The position numbers were made by a program, and so were the translations under genes. The notes beneath the pieces were generated by a model that saw nothing but the letters and a program-made list of their open reading frames with translations, searched no databases and was not told the origin of the DNA. From Enterobacterales bacterium (GTDB lineage Bacteria; Pseudomonadota; Gammaproteobacteria; Enterobacterales; Enterobacteriaceae), in contig JAATFX010000080.1 in NCBI GenBank assembly GCA_015654925.1, positions 1 through 56,664 of the forward strand: a stretch of DNA of 56,664 nt, written 5' to 3'. Shown one piece after another: positions 40,324-52,011 of this stretch (positions within the stretch are counted from its first letter, which is position 1; every line of letters starts with the position of its first letter).

Positions 40324-40638
40324 AGGTGAAATCTCCATGATGAAATCTCCATTTCGTGAGAGAGGCGACGAATACAACTTCCCGGTATCCATGTGACATC
40401 GGGTCCACACCGCGGGTAGCATGACAGAACATTTTCAACGCTGGCTTAATAGTACGCTTTTGCCGCGACGCTTACGCGCAACGATGGGAAATTCAGTGAC
40501 GCAGGTAGGGTTTTAAACCGTCCCCGCGCGCTTTCCCGCCGCGCGTCTTTCCCCGCATGGCCCTGCCGGCACAGCCTTGCCGGAATAATCGGGCGGGAAG
40601 GGGCCCCGCCCGGAGATGTTTTTAACGGTGAGGGATTA
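40324..40638. other. Intergenic region between cnoX (ybbN) and qmcA
   Basis: About 315 bp without a gene; fetAB lies here in E. coli and is missing. A hairpin at 40590-40612 (CGGGCGG / CCGCCCG) could end ybbN transcription. A second small hairpin, CCGGC / GCCGG, lies at about 40566-40582. The rest presumably holds the qmcA promoter. Confidence 0.5.
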
Positions 40639-41496
40639 TCAGTAGAGCAGCGAGTAAAGCTGGCGGCGATATTTGGCGGCCAGCGCGTCGCCGGTGCCCA
40701 GGGCCGACAGAATATCCATCAGCGTCTTGCGGGCATCGCCGCCGCCGGCGGCGAGATCTTTGCGCAAATGGCCGAGCAGTAGTTCCAGCGCCTCTTCATT
40801 GCGTCCCACCTGGTGCAGTTGCAGCGCCAATTGCACCGCCAGTCCGGCGTCGTCCGGGTTCTGCTGCACCTGCTGCTGCAATTGCTTGATTTCGGGCGTA
40901 TCCGCCGCCTGTTTCAGTAGTTCGATCTTGGCCAGCAACCCCTGGTAACGGGTATCTTTATCTTGCAGCGGCACGACCGACAGCACCGCTTCGGCATCCT
41001 CGGTACGGTTAAGCTGGATATAGGTTTCGGCCAGCAGCAACCCGGCTTCGGTGGCTTTATTACTTAACTGCCAGGCTTCTTTGAGCAGCGGCAGGGCCTC
41101 GGCATGCTGGCCCTGCTGCATCAGCGCGGCCGCCTCGTTCATTTTCAGTTCGGCGGGATCGGGCAGGGCCTTGAGCAGCAGATCGCGGATGGCCTCTTCC
41201 GGCTGCGGTCCCTGAAAACCGTCCAGCGGCTGCCCGTCTTTGAACAGGTAGACCGTCGGGATGGAGCGCAGGCCGAACTGGGCGGCCAACTGCTGCTGGG
41301 CGTCGCAATCCACCTTCGCCAATACAAACTGGCCGGCGAATTCCTGCGCCAATTTATCGATAATCGGCGTCAGTTGCTGGCAGTGCTGGCTGCGGTCCGA
41401 CCAAAAATAGAACAGCACCGGCTGCGACATGGACAGCTCCAGCGTCTGCTGCAGGTTTGATTCATCAATATCAATAATGGTGGCTTGAGCTAACAT
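40639..41496 (-). CDS. cnoX: Chaperedoxin CnoX (YbbN)
   Basis: The 285-residue protein has an N-terminal thioredoxin fold and C-terminal TPR repeats. The active-site position reads SQHC instead of CxxC, so it cannot act as a standard thioredoxin. In E. coli CnoX protects clients under bleach stress, forms mixed disulfides and hands clients to GroEL and DnaK. The start [17 protein letters not shown] is chosen by alignment and a GAGAGA site; ATG codons 5 and 9 codons upstream are alternatives. The conserved C terminus is [19 protein letters not shown]. Confidence 0.94.
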   Translation of the reverse strand: MLAQATIIDIDESNLQQTLELSMSQPVLFYFWSDRSQHCQQLTPIIDKLAQEFAGQFVLAKVDCDAQQQLAAQFGLRSIPTVYLFKDGQPLDGFQGPQPEEAIRDLLLKALPDPAELKMNEAAALMQQGQHAEALPLLKEAWQLSNKATEAGLLLAETYIQLNRTEDAEAVLSVVPLQDKDTRYQGLLAKIELLKQAADTPEIKQLQQQVQQNPDDAGLAVQLALQLHQVGRNEEALELLLGHLRKDLAAGGGDARKTLMDILSALGTGDALAAKYRRQLYSLLY

Positions 41497-41547
41497 GAAA
41501 TTCTCTCTCATCCGTTTTAGCAATATATTGGGGCATCTTTCCCCGCC

Positions 41548-42324
41548 TCAATGGCTGCCGCGTAAAATCATATCCAGACAACGACCGGGCAACAGGCGGC
41601 GCAATAATGATAAAGCGCGGGCGACCAGGGTCACCGGATAACGCAATCGGGGTCGTGGATGCTCTAAAGCATGGCGCAGTTTGGGCAGGATCGCCTCCGG
41701 CGGCAACGTAAATCGTTTGGCGATACCGGGATTGGTCACCGGCTTGTCCGCCTGGGACAAATTGACGTTGCTGGTAAAGGAGGTTGAAATCGGCCCGGGT
41801 TCAATCAGACTGACACACAGGCCGGTGCCGTGCAACTCCATGCGCAAGGTATCCGACCAGGCTTCCAGCGCATATTTGCTGGCGGCATAGGCGCCGCGGT
41901 CCGGGGTGCACACCAGGCCCATAATAGAACTGGTCTGGACGATCCGCCCCTCGCCGTGAGGCAGCATGGCGGGCAGCAGCAACCGGGTCAGCTGATGGGT
42001 GCCGAACAGATTGCTGGCAAACTGTTTTTCCAGCTGTTGCCGGGTAAGGCTGGCCAGCGGGCCGTACATGCCATAGCCGGCATTGTTGAACAAACCGTAC
42101 AGGCGATTGCCGGTCAGGGCGATAATGCGCGCGGCGGCGGCGTCGACGCTGGCGGCATCGTCCAAATCCAGCGCCAGCGCCTCGAAGCCTTCTCCTGCCA
42201 GCCGGGCCACGTCCGCCGGTTTGCGGCAGGTCGCCAATACCCGATAGCCGCGCTGACGCAAATCCTGCGCCGCCACCCGGCCGATGCCGCTGGAGCAGCC
42301 GGTGATCACCACGGTCCTTTGCAT
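41548..42324 (-). CDS. ybbO: Short-chain dehydrogenase YbbO
   Basis: The 258-residue SDR enzyme has the NAD(P) motif TGCSSGIG near the N terminus, NNAG at the central strand, catalytic Ser in TSSIMG and the YxxxK pair in AYAASKYALEAW. E. coli YbbO is an NADP-dependent aldehyde reductase. The start at 42324 (MQRTVVITG) lies 4 nt after the tesA stop, implying coupling. ATG codons at 42336 and 42363 would overlap tesA and remain possible. Confidence 0.92.
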   Translation of the reverse strand: MQRTVVITGCSSGIGRVAAQDLRQRGYRVLATCRKPADVARLAGEGFEALALDLDDAASVDAAAARIIALTGNRLYGLFNNAGYGMYGPLASLTRQQLEKQFASNLFGTHQLTRLLLPAMLPHGEGRIVQTSSIMGLVCTPDRGAYAASKYALEAWSDTLRMELHGTGLCVSLIEPGPISTSFTSNVNLSQADKPVTNPGIAKRFTLPPEAILPKLRHALEHPRPRLRYPVTLVARALSLLRRLLPGRCLDMILRGSH

Positions 42325-42328
42325 AACT

Positions 42329-42985
42329 TTACCCATTTTGCGCGTCAGCGGACGGCGTTTCATGTTTAAGTAAGGGAAGCAGCCGATCCGACATCCACTG
42401 CGCGATAAAAGGCTGTGCGTCGGCATTGGGATGGATGGCGTCGTCCTGCATCCACTGCGGTTTCAAATAAACCTGTTCCATAAAAAAGGGCAGCAGCGGC
42501 ACGCCATATTGTTGCGCCAGCGCCGGATAGATGGCGCTGAACGACTGGGTATAGCGCCGACCGTAGTTGGACGGCAGCATGATTTGCATCAGCAGGGGCT
42601 GCGCGCCCGCCTGTTTCACCTGGGTAATGGCCTGCGCCAAATCACGGGCGATGGCCGGCGGCGGGAAACCGCGCAAGCCGTCATTGCCGCCTAGTTCGAT
42701 CACCACCCAGCGGGGTTTATGCAGCTTCAGCAGCCCCGGCAGGCGCGCCAGCCCCTGGGTGGCGGTGTCGCCGCTGATACTGCCGTTTACCACGGTGATA
42801 TCATCCCGCTGCCATTGATCGTTGAGCAGGGACGGCCATGCCCGCTCCGCCGGCATGCGGTAACCGGCACTGAGACTATCACCTAAAATCAATAAGGTAT
42901 CTGCGGCGATTGCACGTACACTGAATAATCCTAATAGCAAAAGGAAAAGGAAATGCCAGCGGAAAACGTTGTTGAAGTTCATCAT
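42329..42985 (-). CDS. tesA: Multifunctional lysophospholipase/thioesterase I TesA
   Basis: The 218-residue precursor starts MMNFNNVFRWHFLF, as in E. coli, with a signal peptide cleaved near RAIAA, so it acts in the periplasm. SGNH-hydrolase blocks are intact: GDSLSAG (nucleophile Ser), the Gly in NGSISGD, GGNDG and DDAIHPN (Asp-His). The gene is divergent from ybbA, and the two coding regions overlap by 33 bp at their 5' ends, an arrangement also known in E. coli. Confidence 0.96.
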   Translation of the reverse strand: MMNFNNVFRWHFLFLLLLGLFSVRAIAADTLLILGDSLSAGYRMPAERAWPSLLNDQWQRDDITVVNGSISGDTATQGLARLPGLLKLHKPRWVVIELGGNDGLRGFPPPAIARDLAQAITQVKQAGAQPLLMQIMLPSNYGRRYTQSFSAIYPALAQQYGVPLLPFFMEQVYLKPQWMQDDAIHPNADAQPFIAQWMSDRLLPLLKHETPSADAQNG

Positions 42986-43639
42986 CTTAATAAACACGTC
43001 GGCCAAGGAGAAAACCAGATCTCCATCCTTACCGGAGTTGAGCTGCTTGTCAAACCCGCACAGACAATCGCCCTGATTGGCGAATCGGGTTCCGGCAAAT
43101 CGACGCTGCTGGGGATTTTGGCCGGCCTGGACGACGGCAGCGCCGGCGATGTCCGGCTACTGGGACAATCGCTGGCGGCGCTGGATGAAGAGGGCCGGGC
43201 GGCGCTGCGCGCCAAAAGTATCGGTTTTGTCTTTCAATCCTTTATGCTGGTACCTACCTTGACCGCCCTGGAAAATGTGCAATTACCCGCCTTGTTGCGC
43301 GGTGAAAGCGAACGGCAGAGCCGCGGCCAGGCGCTGGAATTGCTCGATAAACTCGGCCTGTCCCAGCGGTTGAATCATCTGCCGGCCCAGCTCTCCGGTG
43401 GCGAGCAACAGCGCGTCGCCCTGGCCCGCGCCTTCAGCGGCCGTCCCCGGATATTGTTCGCCGATGAACCCACCGGCAATCTGGATCGTAAAACCGGCGA
43501 TCGCATCGCCGATTTGCTGTTTTCGCTAAACCGGGATTTTGCCACTACCCTGATTCTTGTCACGCACGATACCCAACTGGCGGCGCGCTGCGAACGGCGG
43601 CTGCGGCTACAGGACGGCCGACTGGTGGAGGTGGCATGA
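42953..43639 (+). CDS. ybbA: ABC transporter ATP-binding protein YbbA (LolD/MacB-like)
   Basis: The 228-residue ATPase shows Walker A GESGSGKST, signature LSGGEQQR, Walker B ILFADEPTGNLD and the switch His in VTHD. It belongs to the MacB/LolD group that works with FtsX-fold permeases. Its partner is the next gene, ybbP, with which it overlaps as ATGA. The pair may extract lipids or lipoproteins or export small molecules; together with tesA it is often proposed to act in lipid processing, but no substrate is proven. Confidence 0.95.
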   Translation: MPAENVVEVHHLNKHVGQGENQISILTGVELLVKPAQTIALIGESGSGKSTLLGILAGLDDGSAGDVRLLGQSLAALDEEGRAALRAKSIGFVFQSFMLVPTLTALENVQLPALLRGESERQSRGQALELLDKLGLSQRLNHLPAQLSGGEQQRVALARAFSGRPRILFADEPTGNLDRKTGDRIADLLFSLNRDFATTLILVTHDTQLAARCERRLRLQDGRLVEVA

Positions 43640-46068
43640 TCGCACGATGGTTCTGGCGTGAATGGCGTTCGCCGTCACTGCTGATTGTCTGGCTGGCGCT
43701 GACGCTATCGGTGGCCTGCGTACTGGCTCTGGGCAATATCAGCGATCGGATGCAAAAGGGATTGGGGCAGCAAAGCCGCGAGTTCCTGGCCGCCGACCGG
43801 GTATTGCGCGCGGCGCGTCCGGTGGACGAAGCCTGGCTGCAACGGGCGCAAACCGCGGGATTGACCCTGAGCCGCCAAATCAACTTTATGACCATGACCT
43901 TTGCCGGCGATAACGCGCAACTGGCCGATGTCAAAGCCGCGGATGAGCGTTATCCCCTGTATGGGACGCTGGTGACCCGTCCGGCCAATTTGCGCTCGGC
44001 GCCCGGCACCGTACTGGTTGCTCCCCGCCTGCTGGCCCTGCTCGGGCTGAAAGTGGGCGACCCGCTGGAAGTGGGGGACGCCACGCTGCGCATCACCGGC
44101 GAGGTGGTACAGCAACCGGACAGCGGTTTTAATCCATTCCAGACCGCCCCGGCCATTATTATCAATGTGGCGGATGTGGCCAACACCGGCGCGGTGCAGC
44201 CCGGCGGACGGGTTACCTGGCGCTATCTGTTTGCCGGCGACGATGGCCAATTACAGGACTTTGAACGCTACCTCACCCCGCAATTAAAAGCCGATCAGCG
44301 CTGGTACAGCATGGATGACTCCAGCGGCGCGCTCAATTCCACCATGGAGCGCGCGCACTATTTCCTGGTGCTGTCGGCGCTGCTGACATTATTGCTGTCG
44401 GTCGCGGCGGTGGCGGTGGCCATGGGACACTATTGCCGCAGCCGCAGCGATTTGGTGGCCGTGCTGAAAACCCTGGGCGCCGGGCGCCGGTCCCTGATGA
44501 AACTGGTGATCGGGCAATGGCTGTCATTGCTGGTCTTCGCCTCGGTGTGCGGCAGCCTGATCGGCCTGCTGTTTGAATCTATCCTGATGCGCATGCTGGC
44601 GCCGGTGCTGCCCGCGGCGCTTCCCCCTGCCGGATGGTGGCCATGGCTGTGGTCCATCGGTTCCCTGGTGGCGATTTCCCTGCTGGTGGGGCTGCGCCCC
44701 TATCGCCAACTGCTGGCGACCCAGCCCCTGCGGGTGCTGCGGCGCGATGCGGCCCGCACCGTCTGGCCGCTGCGTTTCTATTTGCCGGTGGTGCTGATTA
44801 TCGTGCTGGCGTTATTGGCGGCGGCGGTGGGAGCCAATGCCCTGTTGTGGTCGCTGGTGGGCGGCATGGCGATCCTGGCGTTGCTGCTGGCGGGGGTGGG
44901 GTGGGGCGCGCTGTGGGCGCTGCGTCGCCTGGTGGTAAGCCGGCTGACGCTGCGGCTGGCCATTAACCGCCTGCTGCGCCAGCCCTGGATCACCATGAGC
45001 CAACTCGCGGCGTTCTCCTTGTCCTTCATGCTGTTGGCATTATTGCTGGTGATGCGCGGAGATCTGCTGGATCGCTGGCAACAGCAACTGCCGCCGGAGA
45101 GTCCAAACTACTTTTTACTGAATATGACCACCGAGCAGGTGCCGCAGGTCAGGGATTTTCTGCGGCGAAAAGCGGTGGCGCCGGGGGTCTTCTATCCGAT
45201 TATCCGCGCCCGCCTGACCGAAATTAATCAGCAAAAGGCTACCGACCTGATTCATGAGAACGACCCGGGCGGCAGAACGGTTAACCGCGAGCTGAACCTA
45301 ACGTGGCTGCAAGACAAACCCGAGCATAACGAGCTGGTGGCGGGCACCTGGCCGCCGAAGGCCGGCGAGGTTTCCATGGAACAGCAGGTAGCCGATCAAC
45401 TTCATTTGAAGCTGGGCGATACCCTGGCGTTTACCGGCGATACCCAATCCTTCAGCGCCAGGGTAACCAGCCTGCGCAAAGTGGACTGGGAAAGCCTGCG
45501 GCCCAATTTTTTCTTTATTTTCCCGCCGGGCGCGCTGGACGGACAGCCGCAAACCTGGCTGACCAGCTTTCGCTACCAGGGCGACGGCAAGGCGCTGACG
45601 GAATTAACCCGCCAGTTTCCTACGCTGAGTTTATTGGACATCGGCGCGATACTCGACCAAATCGGCCGGATATTGCAGCAGGTAAGCCGCGCGCTGGAAA
45701 TCATGGTGATCCTGGTCTTGCTGTGCGGCACGCTATTGCTGGTGGCCCAGGTACAGGTGGGGATGCGCCAGCGCCAGCAGGAGTTAGTGGTGTACCGGAC
45801 GCTGGGCGCCGGCAGCCGGCTGTTGCGCGCCACATTGTGGAGCGAATTCGCCCTGCTGGGTTTGGTGTCGGGCGTGGTGGCGACGGTGGGCGCCGAGGTA
45901 GCGCTGGCCCTGCTGCAGAAGCGGGTATTCGATTTCCCCTGGCAGCCGGATTATATGCTGTGGTGGCTGTTGCCCCTGGGCAGCATGCTGCTGCTGTCGC
46001 TGCTCGGCACCGCGCTCGGCGCCCGGCTAATCGGGGCGAAAGGGGGATATCGGCAATATCAGGGCTGA
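43636..46068 (+). CDS. ybbP: FtsX-family ABC permease YbbP
   Basis: The 810-residue permease (E. coli about 804) has one N-terminal helix, a large periplasmic domain, then two groups of membrane helices: residues about 240-480, and 690-800 with RALEIMVILVLLCGTLLLVA and ELVVYRTLGAGSRLLRATLW. This is the long, ten-helix FtsX/MacB relative. It overlaps ybbA by 4 bp. In E. coli rhs and allantoin genes follow; here an isocitrate dehydrogenase gene does. Confidence 0.94.
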   Translation: MIARWFWREWRSPSLLIVWLALTLSVACVLALGNISDRMQKGLGQQSREFLAADRVLRAARPVDEAWLQRAQTAGLTLSRQINFMTMTFAGDNAQLADVKAADERYPLYGTLVTRPANLRSAPGTVLVAPRLLALLGLKVGDPLEVGDATLRITGEVVQQPDSGFNPFQTAPAIIINVADVANTGAVQPGGRVTWRYLFAGDDGQLQDFERYLTPQLKADQRWYSMDDSSGALNSTMERAHYFLVLSALLTLLLSVAAVAVAMGHYCRSRSDLVAVLKTLGAGRRSLMKLVIGQWLSLLVFASVCGSLIGLLFESILMRMLAPVLPAALPPAGWWPWLWSIGSLVAISLLVGLRPYRQLLATQPLRVLRRDAARTVWPLRFYLPVVLIIVLALLAAAVGANALLWSLVGGMAILALLLAGVGWGALWALRRLVVSRLTLRLAINRLLRQPWITMSQLAAFSLSFMLLALLLVMRGDLLDRWQQQLPPESPNYFLLNMTTEQVPQVRDFLRRKAVAPGVFYPIIRARLTEINQQKATDLIHENDPGGRTVNRELNLTWLQDKPEHNELVAGTWPPKAGEVSMEQQVADQLHLKLGDTLAFTGDTQSFSARVTSLRKVDWESLRPNFFFIFPPGALDGQPQTWLTSFRYQGDGKALTELTRQFPTLSLLDIGAILDQIGRILQQVSRALEIMVILVLLCGTLLLVAQVQVGMRQRQQELVVYRTLGAGSRLLRATLWSEFALLGLVSGVVATVGAEVALALLQKRVFDFPWQPDYMLWWLLPLGSMLLLSLLGTALGARLIGAKGGYRQYQG

Positions 46069-46120
46069 CCATTCACAAAAAAGGATCATTGGCGTAACAA
46101 AAAATATTCAGGAGAGAGAC

Positions 46121-46166
46121 ATGCCGGTTGACAGTTACCGGCCGTCTACTGCACAGTAACGGCCGG
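46121..46166 (+). promoter_or_regulatory. 12-codon leader-like ORF overlapping a hairpin
   Basis: After a strong AGGAGAG site, ATG at 46121 opens the short frame MPVDSYRPSTAQ, with a stop at 46157-46159. A perfect 8-bp stem CCGGCCGT / ACGGCCGG (46138-46145 / 46159-46166) overlaps its second half. This could be a leader peptide, a decayed gene start or a hairpin ending ybbP mRNA. Confidence 0.35.
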
Positions 46167-46379
46167 GCGACATGCTAAAATACGCAACGGCGCGCCGGCC
46201 CAAGCCCGGCTATGCGACCCTTCGGCAGACCGGTCTGCCCAATTGAAGCACCTGGAAGTGTTTCCCGGAAATTCCGCGTTTCCGCTTATGCTCCCGGCTG
46301 GTGCCAACGGCGAACGCAACGCATCGGCACTCTTCATGATAGTTGCAATCGCTATGATATAGAGGAGTTAACGCAATAA

Positions 46380-48611
<2,232 letters not shown>

Positions 48612-48640
48612 TCCCGGCGGCAGGTATTGCCAGTAATAAA

Positions 48641-48669
48641 AATCCCGGACACTGGCCCGGGATTTTTTT
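48641..48669 (+). terminator. Terminator between icd and purK
   Basis: An 8-bp stem AATCCCGG / CCGGGATT with an 8-nt loop is followed by TTTTTTT. It lies between convergent genes and could serve both. Confidence 0.92.
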
Positions 48670-48685
48670 AGCCGGCAGGGGGCGC

Positions 48686-49762
48686 TTAGCCCAGTTCGGC
48701 GAGTTTTTGCCGCGCCCAGCGCAGGCCGGGCTGATAATCCGCCGGCAGCAGCGATGCCAGATACAGCAAACTGTGGCTGAGGTACTGGCCGTCCGGGTGA
48801 TTGAGATTCAAATGGCCCACCTTGCGGCCCGGATGCACCTCTTTCTCATACCAATGCAGGTGTACCAGCGGATCCGCCAGCCAATCGGTACTGAGGTCGG
48901 TGCCGATCAGGTTCACCATCACCGACGGCGTACTCACGTCCGGTTCCGGCAGGGGCAGGTCCAGAATGGCCCGCAGGTGCAGTTCGAACTGGCTGACCGA
49001 TGCGCCGTTTTGCGTCCAGTGGCCGCTGTTGTGCACCCTGGGAGCCAGCTCGTTAATCAGCAGGTCATCCCCCACGATAAAGCACTCCATCGCCATGACG
49101 CCGACATATTTCAGCTCATGCATAATCGACGACAACATGCTTTCCGCCCGGCGCTGCAAGACGCCGTCCGGCTGCGGCAGCGCCACGCTGGCGCGCAGAA
49201 TGCCGTCCTGATGCAGATTATGGGTCAGGGGATAAAACACCATATTACCGTCGTAGGCGCGGGCGCCGATCAGCGAGACTTCGCCGGAGAATGCGATCCC
49301 CTTTTCCACGATACAGCTGCCGTAGCATTCCTGGGGTAAAGCCGCGTCCTCGCCGGGGGTGAGCCGCCATTGGCCGCGGCCGTCGTAGCCGCCGACGCGG
49401 CGTTTGACGACGGCTAAATCGTCAAACGAGGCGAACACCTGCGGCCACTGCGCCGCCGCGCTCAGTTCTTCCCAGGGCGCGGTGGCCAGCCGTAACTCAT
49501 CCAACAGCTGTTTTTGCGTCAACCGGTCGGCCAGGCGCGGGAAGATATCACGGTTCACAAACGCCTTATGGCGGGCCAGTTCGCGGGTGAGGGGCGTTTG
49601 CGGCCAGCGCTCGATTTCCGCGGTGATCACGCTTTGCGCCACGGGCACCGACTCGGGATCGGCATCCAATCCCACCGGAAATACCGCGATACCCAGCGGT
49701 TCGCCAGCCTGGCGCAGCATCCGGCCCAACTGCCCATTCCCCAGAATACAAACCGGTTTCAT
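48686..49762 (-). CDS. purK: N5-carboxyaminoimidazole ribonucleotide synthase PurK
   Basis: The 358-residue ATP-grasp enzyme carboxylates aminoimidazole ribonucleotide with bicarbonate and ATP, the first of two steps shared with PurE. The N-terminal nucleotide fold begins [20 protein letters not shown]. The ATP-grasp core includes [15 protein letters not shown], and the metal site is in [15 protein letters not shown]. It overlaps purE as ATGA. Length matches E. coli (355). Confidence 0.97.
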   Translation of the reverse strand: MKPVCILGNGQLGRMLRQAGEPLGIAVFPVGLDADPESVPVAQSVITAEIERWPQTPLTRELARHKAFVNRDIFPRLADRLTQKQLLDELRLATAPWEELSAAAQWPQVFASFDDLAVVKRRVGGYDGRGQWRLTPGEDAALPQECYGSCIVEKGIAFSGEVSLIGARAYDGNMVFYPLTHNLHQDGILRASVALPQPDGVLQRRAESMLSSIMHELKYVGVMAMECFIVGDDLLINELAPRVHNSGHWTQNGASVSQFELHLRAILDLPLPEPDVSTPSVMVNLIGTDLSTDWLADPLVHLHWYEKEVHPGRKVGHLNLNHPDGQYLSHSLLYLASLLPADYQPGLRWARQKLAELG

Positions 49763-50268
49763 GCGTCCTCCCGCGGGTCGGGATGCGCCAGCACGTCATC
49801 GGTTTGCGCCAGGCGCCAGGCAGCCAGTCGCTGGCTTAAGCCGCTGTCATGCAGCGCCAGGATCTGCGCCGCCAGCAGGGCGGCATTCGCCGCGCCGGCT
49901 TTGCCAATCGCCAGGGTGCCCACCGGCACTCCCCGGGGCATCTGGACGATGGAATAGAGGCTATCGACGCCGCTCAGCGCCGCGCTTTGCACCGGCACGC
50001 CGAGCACCGGCACCAGCGTTTTCGCCGCCAGCATCCCCGGTAAATGGGCCGCGCCGCCCGCGCCGGCGATAATCACCTCGTAACCCGCCGCCGCCGCCTG
50101 TTCGGCAAAGCTGAATAATTTATCCGGCGTGCGATGCGCCGAGACGATTTCCGCATGGAAGGCGACTTGCAGCGTGTCGAGAATATCAGCGGCAAATTGC
50201 ATCGTGGCCCAGTCGCTTTTGGACCCCATGACGATGGCGATTTTTGCCGGGGCAAGATTGGATTGCAT
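49759..50268 (-). CDS. purE: N5-carboxyaminoimidazole ribonucleotide mutase PurE
   Basis: The 169-residue mutase moves the carboxyl group made by PurK to give CAIR in purine synthesis. Active-site segments are [16 protein letters not shown] and [11 protein letters not shown]. The start ([15 protein letters not shown]) is supported by a GGAG site and by length; a 53-codon upstream extension would run through the regulatory region and is rejected. purE and purK overlap by 4 bp and share the PurR-controlled promoter. Confidence 0.97.
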   Translation of the reverse strand: MQSNLAPAKIAIVMGSKSDWATMQFAADILDTLQVAFHAEIVSAHRTPDKLFSFAEQAAAAGYEVIIAGAGGAAHLPGMLAAKTLVPVLGVPVQSAALSGVDSLYSIVQMPRGVPVGTLAIGKAGAANAALLAAQILALHDSGLSQRLAAWRLAQTDDVLAHPDPREDA

Positions 50269-50397
50269 GCGCGTAGTTGCTCCTGTGGTATTAACCAACG
50301 ACAACCCTACCACGCCGGGATGCCGCCTGGGTACCGGGTGACGCCGGATGACGGTACAAGGGAAAGAGGGCGTAGAGCATAGCATGTGAAACGGGAG

Positions 50398-50413
50398 AGG
50401 AAAACGGTTGCGT
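50398..50413 (-). promoter_or_regulatory. PurR operator of purEK
   Basis: On the minus strand ACGCAACCGTTTTCCT matches the 16-bp PurR consensus ACGCAAACGTTTTCNT with one mismatch. It lies 130 bp upstream of the purE start, in the gap between lpxH and purE. Confidence 0.88.
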
Positions 50414-50480
50414 AGCCTGGGCGGCATAAATCCGGCGCGACAAAAAATGAGTCAGGCGGATAGCGTAGCGCCGGGAATCA

Positions 50481-51203
50481 TCAAAAAGGGAATTCAACCA
50501 GTTCGATACTGTCGGGGGTCACTTTAATCATCGATCCCTGTTGATGCCAGGCGCCCAATACCGCGCGGTGGGCCTTGCCGTCGGGGAGGGCGATAGTATG
50601 GATTGCCGGACGATGGGTATGGCCGTGAATCATCCATTTCACGCCATGGTGCTGTAACGCCGCTATCACCGCTTGGGGATTAACATCCATAATAACCGCG
50701 GATTTGGCGCGATTGGCCCGCTGGCTGCCCGTGCGCATACGTTCGGCGATGCGCAATCTTCTTTTCAGCGGCAGCAGCAGGAACAAGCGCTGCAGCCAGC
50801 GCTGATTGACCCGCCGCCGATAACGCTGGTAGGCCCGATCGTCGGTGCACAGGGTATCGCCATGCAAAATAAGAATGGGGCGATCGTATAAAGTGAGCAA
50901 CTGCTCCTGGGGTAATAACGTCATGCCGCTGGCGCCGGCAAAACGCTTGCCGATGAGGAAGTCACGATTGCCATGGATAAAAAAACAGGGCACCCCTTTG
51001 CGGGTGAGCTGCCTTAGCGCCGCGGCTATCTCGGCATGCAGCGGCGACGGATCGTCATCGCCGATCCACAGTTCAAACAGGTCGCCCAGAATATAAAGCG
51101 CGTCGGCGTGAACCGCCTGCCGCTGTAAAAAATGCAGAAAACCGGCGGTAATCGCCGGTTCTTGCTGGCTCAGATGAAGATCCGCAATAAACAAGGTTGC
51201 CAT
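50481..51203 (-). CDS. lpxH: UDP-2,3-diacylglucosamine diphosphatase LpxH
   Basis: The 240-residue calcineurin-like metallophosphatase makes lipid X in lipid A synthesis at the inner-membrane surface. All metal motifs are present: [19 protein letters not shown] and HGHTHRP. Length equals E. coli. It follows ppiB after 8 bp, probably as one transcript. Confidence 0.97.
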   Translation of the reverse strand: MATLFIADLHLSQQEPAITAGFLHFLQRQAVHADALYILGDLFELWIGDDDPSPLHAEIAAALRQLTRKGVPCFFIHGNRDFLIGKRFAGASGMTLLPQEQLLTLYDRPILILHGDTLCTDDRAYQRYRRRVNQRWLQRLFLLLPLKRRLRIAERMRTGSQRANRAKSAVIMDVNPQAVIAALQHHGVKWMIHGHTHRPAIHTIALPDGKAHRAVLGAWHQQGSMIKVTPDSIELVEFPF

Positions 51204-51211
51204 GGCAACGA

Positions 51212-51706
51212 TTATTCGTCGACGGTCACGCCGGTGATGATGACGTCTTCTTTTGGCACATCCTGATGCGGGCCGCTGTTGCCGGTGGCCACGTTTTTGA
51301 TTTTGTCCACGACGTCAAGGCCGTCGGTCACTTCCGCGAATACGCAGTAGCCCCAGCCGCTGGCATCCTGTGAACGGAAGTTCAGGAAGTCGTTGTCGAC
51401 CAGGTTGATAAAGAACTGCGCCGTGGCGGAATGCGGATCGTTGGTACGGGCCATCGCCAGGGTGCCGCGGGTATTTTTTAAACCATTATTGGCTTCGTTC
51501 TTCACCGTCGCGCGGGTTTTTTTCTGGGTCATGCCAGGTTCGAAACCGCCGCCCTGGATCATAAAACCATTAATCACGCGATGGAAAATGGTATTATCAT
51601 AAAAACCTTCACGGCAATAAGTCAGGAAGTTTTCAACGGTTAACGGCGCTTTGTCAGCAAAAGTCTTGATGACGATATCGCCGTGGTTGGTATGAAGAGT
51701 GACCAT
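51212..51706 (-). CDS. ppiB: Cytoplasmic peptidyl-prolyl isomerase PpiB (cyclophilin)
   Basis: The 164-residue cyclophilin starts at [20 protein letters not shown], matching E. coli length. A 31-codon extension of the frame is rejected as not conserved. The catalytic Arg and Phe lie in [13 protein letters not shown], with [11 protein letters not shown] and [10 protein letters not shown] completing the pocket. It has no signal peptide, unlike PpiA. It is divergent from cysS and probably transcribed with lpxH. Confidence 0.97.
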   Translation of the reverse strand: MVTLHTNHGDIVIKTFADKAPLTVENFLTYCREGFYDNTIFHRVINGFMIQGGGFEPGMTQKKTRATVKNEANNGLKNTRGTLAMARTNDPHSATAQFFINLVDNDFLNFRSQDASGWGYCVFAEVTDGLDVVDKIKNVATGNSGPHQDVPKEDVIITGVTVDE

Positions 51707-52011
51707 AAATAGTTGTCCTACGAGTCGGGAAATGAGTTGCTCACAATGAGTGATCAAGCAGACTGAATTTATAACATAAGTCCGGAGCAGAGTCAGCATT
51801 CGCCGCAGCTTATGCCTATTACCGTCATTGTAACCGGCGGTTTGGTCGCGCGGGGCTCTTTTTACGAACTATTTCGTAAGCATTTTAAATCCCGGCGCCC
51901 TGGTCTTGCATTACCGTCCCCGTCGGGGTTCAATACGCTGTTGGAAAATAAGCTGTCTAAACTTGCCGGTATACGCACACGTAACCCCGCTAAACCATGG
52001 AATGAATTTCG

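Noticed and set aside
40639..41496. Thioredoxin activity for CnoX
   Set aside because: The active-site position is SQHC, not CxxC, so classical disulfide reductase activity is not supported.
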